A DNA stretch of 64,000 bases from Symbiodinium natans (taxonomy: Eukaryota > Sar > Dinophyceae > Suessiales > Symbiodiniaceae), in contig CAJNDS010002272.1 of the NCBI GenBank assembly GCA_905221605.1, forward strand, positions 463,859 to 527,858, read 5' to 3'. The notes beneath the pieces were generated by a model that saw only the letters and a list, made by a program, of their open reading frames with translations, had not been told where the DNA came from and ran no database searches. The translations under genes were made by a program, and so were the position numbers. The stretch's first letter is position 1. Each line of letters begins with the position of its first letter. Below are positions 41,069 to 50,836 of the stretch, piece by piece.

Positions 41069-43415
41069 GCCCGGATGCGTTTCCTGGCGAGCTGGAGCAC
41101 GATTTCCAGCAGTGGCCGGGGAGCCCATCCTCCACTGTTCCGAAAGGAGGATGGGTGTTTAGGGTTTGGGGTTCAAGGTTTGGGGTTTAGGGTTTACGGT
41201 TTGGGGTTTAGGGCTTAGGGTTTGGGTTTAGGGTTTAGGGTTTGGGGTGTAAGGTTTGGGGTTTAGGTTTCGGGCTTAGGGTTTTGTAGGGTTCTGGGGC
41301 ATATTGGGGGGGGGGGGGGGGGGGGGGGGATTCGTACAGCTATTTCAAACTTAACTGGGCTTGCGCAGGTTAGCACCGACAGTTCCGAACCGGCCACATC
41401 TGCAGAGCTCAGCTTGTTTTGTTTTTAGCAGCTTTGCTTCAGGCTATGCAGAGACCCGTGGCCGAGAAAACTTGAACCCTGTAACCCTATAGACCTAGTT
41501 GAAGAGGGCAGAGCCTCATGGGTCTTACTCTTAGGGTGTAGGGTTTGGGTTTAGGGTTTAGGGTTTAGGGTTTAGGGTTTAGGGTTTAGGGTTTAGGGTT
41601 TTAAGGTTCGGTTCCAGGTCTACTCTGAACCCTGAAGCACAGGTTCCACGAGTTTAGCATCTGCAAGAAGATGGACGTTCGCCTGGATCGCCAGGCATCT
41701 TGGCCTCCAGGGGAGATGTGTTTAAGGTTTCGGGCTTCGGGTTTAGGGTTTAGGGTTTAGGGTTTAGGGTTTAGGGTTTAGGGTTTAGGGTTTAGGGTTT
41801 AGGGTTTAGGGTTTAGGGTGTTTTAGGCGTGAGGATTTGGCCGTCCAGGCCCTTGCGGTTTAAGGTCTAAGTCTAGGGGTGTTTTTTTGGAGGGGTTCTG
41901 ATTTAAGATTGGGGGGTCTCCCAAAGAAGCCCCTAAACTTTGGACCTAAACCCCAAACCCTAAGCCCTAAACCCCATTCCGCAGGCTCTCTTCATGTCCA
42001 TCCTTACCACGGGTGACATGTTCTATACGGCCGGGCGCTCAAGCGAGAAGAGCTCCTCTCCGGGACTGTCAGGTTCAGGTGTGACCGAAGCTCTTGGCCC
42101 TGAACCCCAAAATCCTCCAGGCTCGCAACCCCGGAACAATAATGCAATGATGAACACTAATAACACTAAAACTACAAAACCCTGAACCTCATCTCCAAAA
42201 AAGGCTCTGCAACCCTGGGTTTTCGCACGCCCGGATGAGACATAAGCCGACATATGCCCTATAAACCCCAAACCCAAACCCTAAACCCTAACCCCAAACC
42301 CAAACCCTAAACCCTAAACACCCTTAATTGAGGTCTTCTTCACTGGCGCCTTCAAGTCCTACATCGGCCCGGTTCCGCAGTCGGACATGCCGGGGGCTTG
42401 GGCCACAGCGGGGCCTTGGGGTGGTTGCTTAGGGCTTAGGGCTTAGGGTTTAGGGTTTAGGGTTTTAGGGTTTTAGGGTTTTAGGGTTTTTGGGTTTTTG
42501 GGTTTTGGGTTTTTGGGTTTTTGGGTTTTTGGGTTTTTGGGTTTTTGGGTTTTTGGGTTTTTGGGTTTTTGGGTTTTTGGGTTTTGGGGGGGTTTTTGGG
42601 TTTTTGGGTTTTTGGGTTTTTGGTTTTTTTTTTTGGGTTTTTGGGTTTTTGGGTTTTTGGGTTTTTGGGTTTTTGGGTTTTAGGGTTTTAGGGTTTTAGG
42701 GTTCTCCACTTGAAAATCACGCTCCAGGTATTCACCGAGGCTGCGACTTCCCGTGGGGAGCTAAGGAGCAGCTTTTCGAGATCGGGAGGTTTAGAGTTTT
42801 GGGGTTTACCTTAAGAAGCCAAAGCCTGTATTTTGTAGGTTACCCAAGAATCCTATAAGGGATGTCACGATAGGAACCTACAGAAAGGTAGGTTTCGGGT
42901 TCTCGAGGTAGGGTTTACTTTAGGGGTTGGGACTTTGGGGGTTTCGGTTTCATTGCTTCTAGCAGTGTCGTTCTTTTTGGAGGGGGATGGTGGGGTGATT
43001 AGTATCATTGGCCTTCTGTGGGACCCGATTGCTGCAGTTCCCTTGTATAATATCGCTCGGCCTTCTACCCTTGAAGCCGCCCTAAGCACCTAAAACCTCA
43101 GGAGCCCTCAACCTGAAAACTCTCGACCCTAAGCCCTGAAACCCGAACCCCTTGACGTCTTGAGTGGATGTTAACTTTGTGTCCCGAAACCATCCGAAAC
43201 CCTACTCGCGAACCCATCAACCTGAAACACCCTAGACCACTCTGGCTTCCTCAAGTCTAGCTCGGCAGAGCTATCCTTTCTCAGCAAATTTTGGCGCAGT
43301 CTGCCAAGAGGCGCACCTAGATTTTCCCGCCACCCTTCGCAAGCGGAATGAAGCGATTCTGGGCCGACGCGTGGCAGTGGGATCGCGCTTTGTGGATACA
43401 ACCATGTGGAGCTAA
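41069..43415 (+). CDS. Unrecognised multi-exon gene
   Basis: Exons 41069-41154, 41369-41415, 41643-41719, 41985-42072, 42333-42420, 42740-42788, 43003-about 43081 and 43269-43415 (TAA). Individual pieces read very cleanly as protein: FHEFSICKKMDVRLDRQ, ALFMSILTTGDMFYTAGR, VFFTGAFKSYIGPVPQ, CDFPWGAKEQLFEIG, IIGLLWDPIAAVPLYN, and a long last exon with LRKRNEAILGRRVAVGS. Phases match for exons 1-3 and for exons 5-8 (the 7/8 junction using a GC donor). Exons 3/4 and 4/5 do not match, so one or two small exons are missing or mis-bounded. Exon 7 could instead be terminal, since an in-frame TAA lies at 43091. Exon 6 is followed directly by GTTTAG. No domain recognised. The start is not found. Confidence 0.6.
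41737..41820 (+). repeat. TTTAGGG array
   Basis: Twelve pure copies after the exon at 41643. Confidence 0.95.
42481..42712 (+). repeat. TTTTTGGG 8-mer array
   Basis: About 24 copies with TTTTAGGG at both edges. The long hydrophobic frame GFLGFWVF across it is a translation of the repeat, not a gene. Confidence 0.9.
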
Positions 43416-43528
43416 AGTTTCGAACCTCCAGCCCTGAACCCGAAGTAGGGCCAGTGCGCCCAAAAGCCCAAGTCCCCAAGGCATCCCACATCCCCCGCAA
43501 ATATCCTTGTCGAGGTCTTCGTGTGCAG

Positions 43529-44137
43529 CCGCATGGCGATCCTCTGCATCATACTTGCCTGGCGCCAGGTGCCCAGATCTGGCCCCTGGTTCCTGAATGC
43601 TGGGGTCTATATGGGGGCTTTACGAAATTAGGGGTATCTATCTTCATAGGGTCCTCATTAGTAAGGGAATCCTACTATGTGGGGGTTTATACTAGGGTCC
43701 CTTGTTTTCGTAGCCCCCCATACAGGGATCATACTCCAAGTCATCAGACTTAAGCAGCTAAGAGCAGACCTTGGTTGTGTCTTCTTCGCGGTCGCCGCAG
43801 TATCAGGTTTGTGGTTTAGGGCTTCCGGGTTTAGATTCTCGTGCTTAGGGGCCCTAGGCTCAGGGACGGCTCCACCCTAAATCAAGCCCTAAAACCCCAG
43901 GGGAAGGATGCTATAAACCAAACCTCCCTGGAAACCCTATGAACCCTACACACCCTATAAACCCGGAACCCGAAATCCGGAAGCCGCCACCCTAAACCCG
44001 AACCTCAAACCCTACACCCTGAACCCTAAACCCTAAACCCTAAACCCTGAACCCTGAACCCTGTGCTTATGGGGCTGTAGCCGACTAATCTGTCAGGATC
44101 TGTAGGTCCTGAGCTCGAAGCCAGAACCCTGGCCTAA
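43529..44137 (+). CDS. Unrecognised gene, 3' part, interrupted by an introner
   Basis: Three phase-compatible exons: 43529-43604, 43726-43806 and 44097-44137 (TAA stop). The first joins the second across a 121-bp inverted-repeat element that fills the whole intron. The second exon encodes a basic stretch and a short hydrophobic segment (LGCVFFAVAAVSG); the last ends PELEARTLA. Splice sites are canonical: GTGTGCAG before exon 1, GGGG|GTCTAT, ATACAG|GG, G|GTTTGTG, CTGTCAG|GA. The hydrophobic stretch suggests a membrane protein, but no family is recognised. The 5' end is not located; the exon at 43529 may not be the first. The first exon is open in more than one frame, and I chose the frame that matches the downstream phase. 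Confidence 0.6.
43605..43725 (+). mobile_element. Introner: inverted-repeat element equal to an intron
   Basis: 121 bp from GT to AG. The left end GTCTATATGGGGGCTTTACG is the imperfect reverse complement of the right end CGTAGCCCCCCATACAG. The GT donor and AG acceptor both lie within the terminal repeats, and flanking exons join in frame. Confidence 0.75.
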
Positions 44138-44181
44138 AAGCTTCGAAACTCCAACGTCGGGGCGCATTTCAGGCTTGACTT

Positions 44182-44296
44182 GGTTTAGGGTTTAGGGTTT
44201 AGGGTTTAGGGTTTAGGGTTTAGGGTTTAGGGTTTAGGGTTTAGGGTTTAGGGTTTAGGGTTTAGGGTTTAGGGTTTAGGGTTTAGGGTTTAGGGT
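44182..44296 (+). repeat. TTTAGGG array
   Basis: About 16 pure copies. Confidence 0.95.
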
Positions 44297-44324
44297 GTGA
44301 GGGTCGATGTTTTCTACACTCCCC

Positions 44325-44438
44325 AGGTCCCTCAAGCCGACCCCCCCCCCCCCCCGAGTGCCCCTCTCATCGCTGAGGCGTTGCGTTTACATCCAAGACA
44401 GTGCGGGGCTGATACTTGAAGCAGGATGCGCTATCCCC
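44325..44438 (+). CDS. Candidate exon spanning a C run
   Basis: After CTCCCCAG, VPQAD then poly-Pro from the C run at 44341-44355. Downstream of the run two frames are open (SAPLIAEALRLHPRQCGAD with stop, and VPLSSLRRCVYIQDSAG ending at GTATAA); which is real depends on the true C-run length. Confidence 0.4.
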
Positions 44439-44730
44439 GTATAAACCCCCAGAATCAACCCAAAAGGTCTTTTTTTCAGGGGTTTTAGGGGCAGAATGGA
44501 AGCCCATAGTTGGAAACCCTCCAACCTAAACCCTAATCTGCGAAGCTTCACATAGGCGCCCTAGGAGTCGAATCTCCTCCTGGCCCCATCGAAAATCTCA
44601 GATTTAGGGGTTTTTTTGAGGGTGTAGAGTCCTTGCAGTGATACCTCAAACCTCCATCAGAGAGGCCCAAAACCCTGAAACGACCCAAGCCCAGTACCCC
44701 AGACTTTCCAAGTCAAACCCGAAGTTGCAG

Positions 44731-44838
44731 GTGTTCGAGCCCCCCCACTTCGCAAAGGGGCCCAGGGAAGCGCAAGCTACCCTCATCCTTCGACCCCCTC
44801 AAACCATTCAACGAACCTACAGACCCCCCCAAAGTGGG
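44731..44838 (+). CDS. Candidate exon
   Basis: VFEPPHFAKGPREAQATLIL then RPPQTIQRTYRPPQSG; acceptor AGTTGCAG, donor GTCTCG, phase 0. A weaker exon (TLCSSGG) may follow at 44883. Confidence 0.5.
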
Positions 44839-45145
44839 GTCTCGTGGCACTTTTAATCCAATGTGGGTTCAAACTGGCGGCAGACTCTGTGTTCTTCGGG
44901 AGGCGTAGACCGCAGAACCCTATGTATAGACCTTACAACCCCAGGCCCTGACGAGTCCACGTTGCACATTGGGGGGGGGGAGGGGGGGGAAGGGGAGGGT
45001 TGTAGGGAACCCTTAACCCTAAAACCCTAAACCCTACACCCCTACTAAACCCTAAACCCTACACCCCAAACCTAACCCCTAAACCCTAAACCCTTTAGGG
45101 CTTCGGGCTTGAGGGTTTACACGGCTACCTGAGGCCGTTCTTCAG

Positions 45146-45484
45146 CTGAAGGCCTGGTGTGTTGCAGAGGGCGTTTGAGGGTGCAGGTTCTCGGTGTTGA
45201 GACGGTGGTTAGGATGGGGTTATTGAAGTCCTAGAGGTTTCGAGTTTAGGGGTTTAGGGTTTAGGGTTTAGGGTTGAGGTACATTTCAGGCTTTAGAGGC
45301 CTGTGTCGGGCTTGAACACCGGGGACTGGGGGAGGGATAAGTCGTACCGGGGGTTTAGGCCCTTTGTGGCTTTTAGGGTTGTTGGGGCTTTAGGTGTTCG
45401 GAGAACAGTCTGTAGGTCTTCAGGCTCACCAGGATCGGTGTCCCTCCTTCCTCTGGCGCTAAGCTGCAGTGGTCCACTTCCTAA
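45146..45484 (+). CDS. Two candidate exons
   Basis: 45146-45172 (LKAWCVAEG, acceptor GTTCTTCAG, donor GTTTGAGG) and 45424-45484 (LTRIGVPPSSGAKLQWSTS, TAA). Unlinked. Confidence 0.4.
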
Positions 45485-45536
45485 TGTTTAGGGTTTAGGG
45501 TTTAGGGTGCTAGGGCCCACATGCAGAGAACTGACC

Positions 45537-45709
45537 ATGTGGGAGGCGCAAACCCGGCTGCTGGTCTCGTACTGCGCCGGGGCCTCCTCAATGTGCTCTT
45601 TTAAGGGGGGGTGGGGGGGTGGGGGGGTTTGGGGGAGGGGGTCCGAAGTAGGAGTGCCCTTTTCTGAGGGTCCTTACGCCATTAGCAGAATTTCTGAGTC
45701 CTACGCAAA
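45537..45709 (+). CDS. Candidate start exon and a following exon
   Basis: ATG 45537 (MWEAQTRLLVSYCAGASSM) and 45669-45709 (GPYAISRISESYAK) with a consensus GTAAGT donor. A second frame over the first piece is also open. Confidence 0.4.
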
Positions 45710-45770
45710 GTAAGTCTCGAGCCTAAAGAGTACTGTCCCTAAACCCTCAGCCCCAAACCCTAAACCCTAG

Positions 45771-45936
45771 CCCTAAACCCTAAACCCTAAACCCTAAACC
45801 CTAAACCCTAAACCCTAAACCCTAAACCCTAAACCCTAAACCCTAAACCCTAAACCCTAAACCCTAAACCCTAAACCCTAAACCCTAAACCCTAAACCCT
45901 AAACCCTAAACCCTAAACCCTAAACCCTAAACCCTA
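45771..45936 (-). repeat. Longest CCCTAAA array in the window
   Basis: About 23 copies with CCCTAGC interruptions only at its edges. Confidence 0.95.
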
Positions 45937-46171
45937 GCCCTAAACCCTAAACCCTAAGCCTTGCTCACATAAGGAGCCTAACATGGAGCCCCAAAAGCCC
46001 GAAGAGTCAGCCGGTGGGACCCCTGCTTTCGGGCAACTTTTCTTCTTTGACCGCTTGGAAACCCTCAAAAATCAACCCTTTGGGGTTTAGGGGTTTAGGG
46101 TTTAGGGGTTTAGGGTTTAGGGGTTAGGGTTTAGGGTGTAGGGTTTAGGGTTTCAGGTGCCAAAACCTCAA

Positions 46172-46301
46172 GCTCCAAAACCCAAATGGGGGCTTACGAT
46201 TTTAGGGGCACCTTGTTGGGGTCCTAGTTGCAAGGGAGTCCTACTATTTGGGCGTCTACACCGGGGTCCCCTCTTTGTCCGTAAACTCCCAAATTTCCTA
46301 G
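46172..46301 (+). mobile_element. Introner-like element, same family as 43605
   Basis: Contains AGGGAGTCCTACTATTTGGG and GGGGGCTTACG; its right end CCTAG provides the acceptor of the exon at 46302. Confidence 0.55.
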
Positions 46302-46503
46302 ACGTTAGAACTGCCTGAAGGCCAGGTATCCATGGGCAAAGGCAGTTTCTTGGCGCAACCCCCCCCCCCCCCGGGCCTTCAGATTGAGAAGTGTCCCATG
46401 CCCAGGCCATTGCCGTGTTGATGCCTGTCCGGCCTCGTTTTTGACGAGCGTCTTCGCAGTTCGTGGCTTCTTGTTGAGGGCACAAGCAGCACATGCCTTA
46501 GCA
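46302..46503 (+). CDS. Unrecognised exon with internal poly-Pro tract
   Basis: Follows a hairpin element whose end gives the acceptor CCTAG. Encodes TLELPEGQVSMGKGSFLAQ up to a run of 14 C at 46359-46372, then LRSVPCPGHCRVDACPASF and a hydrophobic stretch, ending at GCA|GTTTAGG. The two halves are in one frame if the C run is 13 instead of 14, giving a short poly-Pro linker. Otherwise a 28-nt intron would have to be assumed. A candidate terminal exon lies at 46561-46607 (IEPSALTCSVDDKS, TAA). Confidence 0.5.
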
Positions 46504-46903
46504 GTTTAGGTGTGTAGGATCGTGAGCCTTTTTCTCCCTTTTTACCCTACTGCAAGTCAGCAATTGAACCTTCCGCGCTAACTTGCAGTGTGGACGACAA
46601 ATCCTAAACCCTAAACCCTAAACCCTTATGAACCCTAAAGGGCTTGGGGTTCAAGGTCGTGTGAGCGTGGGGGGGCCGAGTCGTTGCTGTTGTGTCCCCG
46701 AAGTGGTCAGCCGAATTCGCCACTGGCAAGTTGCCACCTTAACCTCTTTTTTTAGATCCGATTCTACTATTTACTTATAAGAGTCCCTAACAAAACTAAA
46801 ATAACAAAACCCCCATATTGCCCCTATAAGGACGAAGATGTTTTGCAATTTTGGGGGGGCATCTTGAGCAGATAGTAGTGTTTTTGTTTACCCTGCAAGC
46901 CAG

Positions 46904-47224
46904 ATGTTAGGAAAGCTCAGGGGGCCCCTCCAAGGCAGTCTTGAGGATGTTGCAGTCCTAAACCCTAAACCCTAAACCCTAAACCCTAACCCCTAAACCC
47001 TAAACCCTAAACCCTAAACCCTAAACCCTAAACCCTAAACCCTCAACCCTAAACCCTAAACCCTAAACCCCAGTCATGGGCCACCTTGCTTGACTTGTGC
47101 TCCAGGGTTTCGTCTTAAGGAACCCTGGGTTCACTTTAAGGTTCATGGTCCAGGGCTTAGGGTTTAGGATTTCTTGGGCACCTAGAAGGAATAGAGGGCT
47201 TCGGCCTCCTGTTGTTGAAAAGGG
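46904..47224 (+). CDS. Candidate start exon and two small exons
   Basis: 46904-46948 (ATG, MLGKLRGPLQGSLED, donor GTTGCAG), 47106-47140 (FRLKEPWVHFK, acceptor GTGCTCCAG, donor GTTCATGG) and 47186-47224 (RNRGLRPPVVEKG). A 150-bp CCCTAAA array separates the first two. Confidence 0.4.
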
Positions 47225-47389
47225 GTGTTAAGCTTAGGACCCTGACCCTAAAGCCTCAACCCTTAATTCATATGCAGCCAGGATGCTGTCTTACGACGCA
47301 GTGACGATTCACGCCAGAGCCTCCGGCTTTCGGGGGGGGGGGGGGGGGGGGGGGGGGCGCTGGCTTGTGTTAGGGTTTAGGGTTAGGGG

Positions 47390-47453
47390 TTTAGGGCTTA
47401 GGGCTTAGCGCTTAGGGCTTAGGGCTTAGGGCTTAGGGCTTAGGGCTTAGGCT
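47390..47453 (+). repeat. CTTAGGG variant array
   Basis: Nine copies of CTTAGGG. Confidence 0.9.
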
Positions 47454-47766
47454 TAGGATGCCTACTCATGAATCCCTGCACCACGTACCCCATGTCCAGG
47501 GGTTCGTAAGGGTTCAGGGGTAGGATTGGGGACACATAGACGAGAAGTGGTGGGCACCGTTCTCTCCGAGTCCAAGTCTCTCAGGGTTTAGGGTTTAGGG
47601 TTTAGGGTTTAGGGTTTAGGGTTTAGGGTTTAGGGTTTAGGGTTTAGGGTTTAGGGTTTAGGGACATCAAAGCCCTAAACTCTGAAAGCCTGGGCCTCAT
47701 TGCTTGGACCTCGGATCTGCGTCTCCAGCGGACCTCCAAAAAAACCCTGAACCCCCACTACAGCAG

Positions 47767-48100
47767 TCTGGCTTGCTGTTCAGGAGCGCTTCCTTCGCGT
47801 GAGTTCAAGAGTCTCTCTGAGCAACCCAGGTGCTCATCGCATATCCCGCATGTTGACCTATACTGCATTGAGACCCAGGTCGCAGAGACCAGCGTGCATG
47901 CCCGGTCGTCGCGGTCCATCTACAGCTTGCTGGTTATGTGGGCCTGGCATATTTTTTTTGGGGCGATTCTGGGCTTCAGGGTGGCTGAAGCTGGGTTTTG
48001 GAGTACTTATACATACTGCATTTTTTGGTTCTGAGTCCCTATTGTAGCTACTTCTACCTAGAAAGTATATCTTTCCAGGGTCTACTCCAAAGTAGGGAAG
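47767..48100 (+). CDS. Unrecognised membrane-protein exon ending at an introner
   Basis: From an AG at 47828 the frame is open for 54 codons. It encodes CSSHIPHVDLYCIETQVAE and then a hydrophobic segment (SIYSLLVMWAWHIFFGAILG). It ends at GG|GTTTTGGAGTAC, where a hairpin element begins; after that element a short piece in phase ends in TAG. A second frame from 47767 (WLAVQERFLR, donor GTGAGT) is also open and cannot be excluded. Confidence 0.45.
47995..48100 (+). mobile_element. Introner-like hairpin element
   Basis: GTTTTGGAGTAC at the start and TACTCCAAAG near the end are inverted. The first two bases are the donor of the preceding exon. Confidence 0.5.
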
Positions 48101-48277
48101 TTTGGATGCACGCTGTGCATAGGAGGTCCCTACCAAACCCTGACCTCAACCCCAAACCCTAAACCCCAAACCCTAAACCCTAAACCCCAAACCCTAAACC
48201 AAAACCCTAAACGACCCTTGATCCAACGGATCCAGTGCGAGACTGGGGCCTCTGGCGGGGGGGGGGGGGGGGGGGTT

Positions 48278-48580
48278 CGTTTTAGGGTTTAGGGTTTAGG
48301 GTTTGTTAGGGTTTAGGGTTTTAGGTTTTTTAGGGGGTTTAGGGTTTAGGGTTTAGGGTTTAGGGGTTTAGGGTTTAGGGTTTAGGGTTTAGGGTTAGGG
48401 TTTAGGGTTTAGGGTTAGGGTTTTAGGGTTTAGGGTTTAGGTTTAGGGTTTTAGGGTTTAGGGTTTGGGTTTAGGGTTAGGGTTTAGGGGTTTAGGGTTT
48501 AGGGTTTAGGGTTTAGGTTTAGGGTTTAGGGTTTAGGGTTTAGGGTTTAGGGTTTAGGGTTTAGGGTTTAGGGTTTAGGG
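48278..48580 (+). repeat. Imperfect TTTAGGG array with unit-length variation
   Basis: About 300 bp mixing 6-, 7- and 8-base units (TTAGGG, TTTAGGG, TTTTAGGG, TTTAGGGG), becoming pure toward 48580. Confidence 0.95.
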
Positions 48581-48589
48581 ATCTTTTGC

Positions 48590-48712
48590 GGCGTGATGCT
48601 GCAACGCACAAAGGATGTATGGGCAGGGCAAGTGGTGTCGCCAGGCCGATGTTCCAGCTGATCATCACGCAAAACCCGCGGCTCAACTGACAAGCACCGG
48701 ATTTTGACTTAA
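48590..48712 (+). CDS. Candidate exon, frame uncertain
   Basis: Three frames carry protein-like stretches (for example MLQRTKDVWAGQVVSPGR, and CRQADVPADHHAKPAAQL ending in TGA) right after a 300-bp imperfect TTTAGGG array. Confidence 0.35.
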
Positions 48713-48737
48713 CCCTCTAAACTAACCTTATTTTCCT

Positions 48738-48797
48738 TAAATATTCCTTATATATTCCTTATATATTCCTTATATATTCCTTATATATTCCTTATAT
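48738..48797 (+). repeat. 11-bp tandem repeat TCCTTATATAT
   Basis: About five and a half copies of ATTCCTTATAT. Confidence 0.8.
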
Positions 48798-49291
48798 AGA
48801 TGAACCTTAGAACACTAAGTCCTCGACCCTAATGGGTTTGGGCTTTGTGAAGTCTGGGATTTGGCACGCAGGGTCCCTGAACCCCCAGTTTCCATTGTGG
48901 GGCAGGGAGGCAGATGGCACACTCCAACACCACAACCCTAAGCACCTAAAACCCTAATTCCAACCCACAATCTGTCCCGTTAAAAGGCCCTACAAACATT
49001 CAACCCCCAAAGCCCTGCAGAGCTTGAGGTTTATGCGGTTTACAGGGTCTATACGATTTCTGCTCCAGGGATAAAATATGTAGGAAACCCCAAAGTGGAA
49101 CCTGTACCCTGTAGGTAGGGCTTAGGATTATGTAAAGGTAGGGCTTAGAATTTTGTAACTGGTTCAGAGTTGGCGAGCCACAATCGAAGCATAAAGTCGT
49201 CGGCTTGGCACCCCTATGATACGTCCTAAGCCCTCTCAGCTCAGAAGACGGGGATACTCTACCCCCACAAAATGGGGAACCATGGCCCAAA

Positions 49292-49970
49292 ATGACCGTC
49301 GATAGTTGCTGGCTGTTAAGGTATGTAGGTCTTTCATTTCTGGTTCAGGGCGAATCTGCAAACCTCAGCCCGCGATGGCAAAGGTTTCTATTCAAGTCGT
49401 CCCTTGTCTTCGTGGCAGTGGCATTTGTGGCCCTCTGCTCGCTTGCCCCTCATCCACAGGGCTTGGAAACCCTAAAAGCCTTGAAGCCCCAACGACCCCA
49501 AACCCCTAGAACTAAAACCCTGAAGCCCTAAAGCCCCCAAAACCTAGAACCCTAAGATCAGCCGGAACTCCTCGATGTTTTTTGGCACTGCTTGGAACGA
49601 AGTTGGCTTTCTGTTGGGATTCAAAGGGCTTTCGTTTTCAGGGTTCAAGGCCTTTAGGGTTTAAGGGCTTAGGGTCTCCAAGCTCTCTAATATTGGAACC
49701 CCAATTTGGTTGCTTGCGTTTTGGTTTGCAGTTCGGGATAGGGCTTCACTACTAAGCCCGGCTGGTTGCTGCTCGGAGAGCTGCGTTCAGCTCCCTCTCA
49801 GCTTGGTTTGGACAGCGAACATGAAGCCTCGAAACGGCTCGCCAAGGCATCCAAAGCCAAATACACTGAAGTCAGACAGATGCACACCGCCTGTCCCCCC
49901 CCCCCCCCCACCAGCACACTTTCGAAGTCCTTGCACCCCTGGGAACTCTCGAATCCGCCATAAGTCCTTC
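49292..49970 (+). CDS. Unrecognised gene start with membrane anchor, and a following exon
   Basis: ATG at 49292 is open without interruption to about 49460 and encodes a strongly hydrophobic helix (SSLVFVAVAFVALCSLA) after a basic stretch, consistent with a type II anchor. The exon then ends near a GC donor (CAGG|GCTTGG). 49742 to about 49970 (LLLGELRSAPSQLGLDSE, ASKRLAKASKAKYTEVRQ, then poly-Pro and HTFEVLAPLGTLESAI) is one exon if the C run at 49896-49910 is one base longer than shown. No family recognised. Frames at 49349-49460 are open in all three phases, so the anchor is likely but not certain. Confidence 0.5.
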
Positions 49971-50167
49971 AATCGCTAGACCCTAAGCCCATCTAACTAG
50001 ATCCTAAGCCCATCTAAAGCTTAAAGCTTTAAACCTGACACGCTAAACCCTGAACCCTGAACCCTGAACCCTAAACCCTAAACCCTAAACCCCGTAAAAC
50101 CCCTAAACCCCCTAAACCCCCTAAACCCCCTAAACCCTAACCCTTGCGGGGGGGGGCCCGGGGGAGG

Positions 50168-50227
50168 TGCTCATGTTCCTGGAGAGCTCGAATCGGCTCT
50201 TTCAGCCTGGGCCATGGCATTCAGGGG
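50168..50227 (+). CDS. Candidate exon
   Basis: VLMFLESSNRLFQPGPWHSG in phase 0, from GGGGGAG to GTTCAGG. Protein-like; no family recognised. Confidence 0.5.
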
Positions 50228-50559
50228 TTCAGGGTTTAGGGTTTAGGGTTTAGGGTTTAGGGGTCAGGGTTCAGGGTATAGCGTTTCAGGTTTAGGGTTG
50301 AGAATTCATGGGTTGCTTGGCTTTGAGGTTGCGAAGGTAGGGCTGTTTTAGATGTTTGGGTTTACAGGGGCTGCAAAAAGAGGTTTGCTCAAACTCAAGC
50401 AAACCTTGAACCATCAAACCTCTAAGCCAGAAACTCCGATGAAAGAATAGAAGTCGAGGCAACACCCCGCGGCGTTTGCACATCCATTTTCCATGCCCGA
50501 ACCCTTAACCTTGACTCGTATGGGCTTGATCTTGATTCTGGACCCTTCCGCGTGTCTTT

Positions 50560-50733
50560 CCAGTGCCGAGAGGGCTCCCTCCACACAATCTGAACCAAAG
50601 CCTAAAGCTCGAGGAACTTGTTCATGACGCAGCAAAGCCGGGTCGTCTTCATCGGTGCTAGCGTGGTGAATGCGTGCTCCAAGGGGACTCTTCGGGAAGA
50701 CTGACCCAAACGTCGTTCTTTGGGATGTACTGT
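50560..50733 (+). CDS. Candidate exon(s) before an introner
   Basis: After GTGTCTTTCCAG one frame reads PPHNLNQSLKLEELVHDAAK. An overlapping frame gives NLFMTQQSRVVFIGASVVN ending in TGA. The antisense strand is also open here, so the reading is uncertain. An introner-like element starts at 50737. Confidence 0.4.
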
Positions 50734-50736
50734 AAA

Positions 50737-50836
50737 TCCTAGGTAGGATAAGGGGACCCAAGGGAACCCCTTCTTAACCCTCTTCTGGCTCTCTTCAACA
50801 GGGACCTCAGGGTCTCCCTAATCCTCTCCCCTAATA
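50737..50836 (+). mobile_element. Second copy of the TCCTAGGTAGGATAAG element
   Basis: Shares TCCTAGGTAGGATAAG, CCCTTCTTAACCCT and CAGGGACCT with the 35615 copy. Confidence 0.6.

Noticed and set aside
48278-48580. CRISPR-like array
   Set aside because: Units are 6-8 bases without spacers; it is a degenerate telomeric array.
49321-49348. 28-nt intron GTATGT...TTCAG
   Set aside because: The frame reads straight through from the ATG at 49292 into a membrane helix, so no splicing is needed. Similar 28-nt gaps at 30936 and 46355 also have better explanations.
50414-50761. 115-codon antisense frame
   Set aside because: No splice or start logic and all supported genes are on +. It remains the least certain rejection, because the + reading here is also ambiguous.
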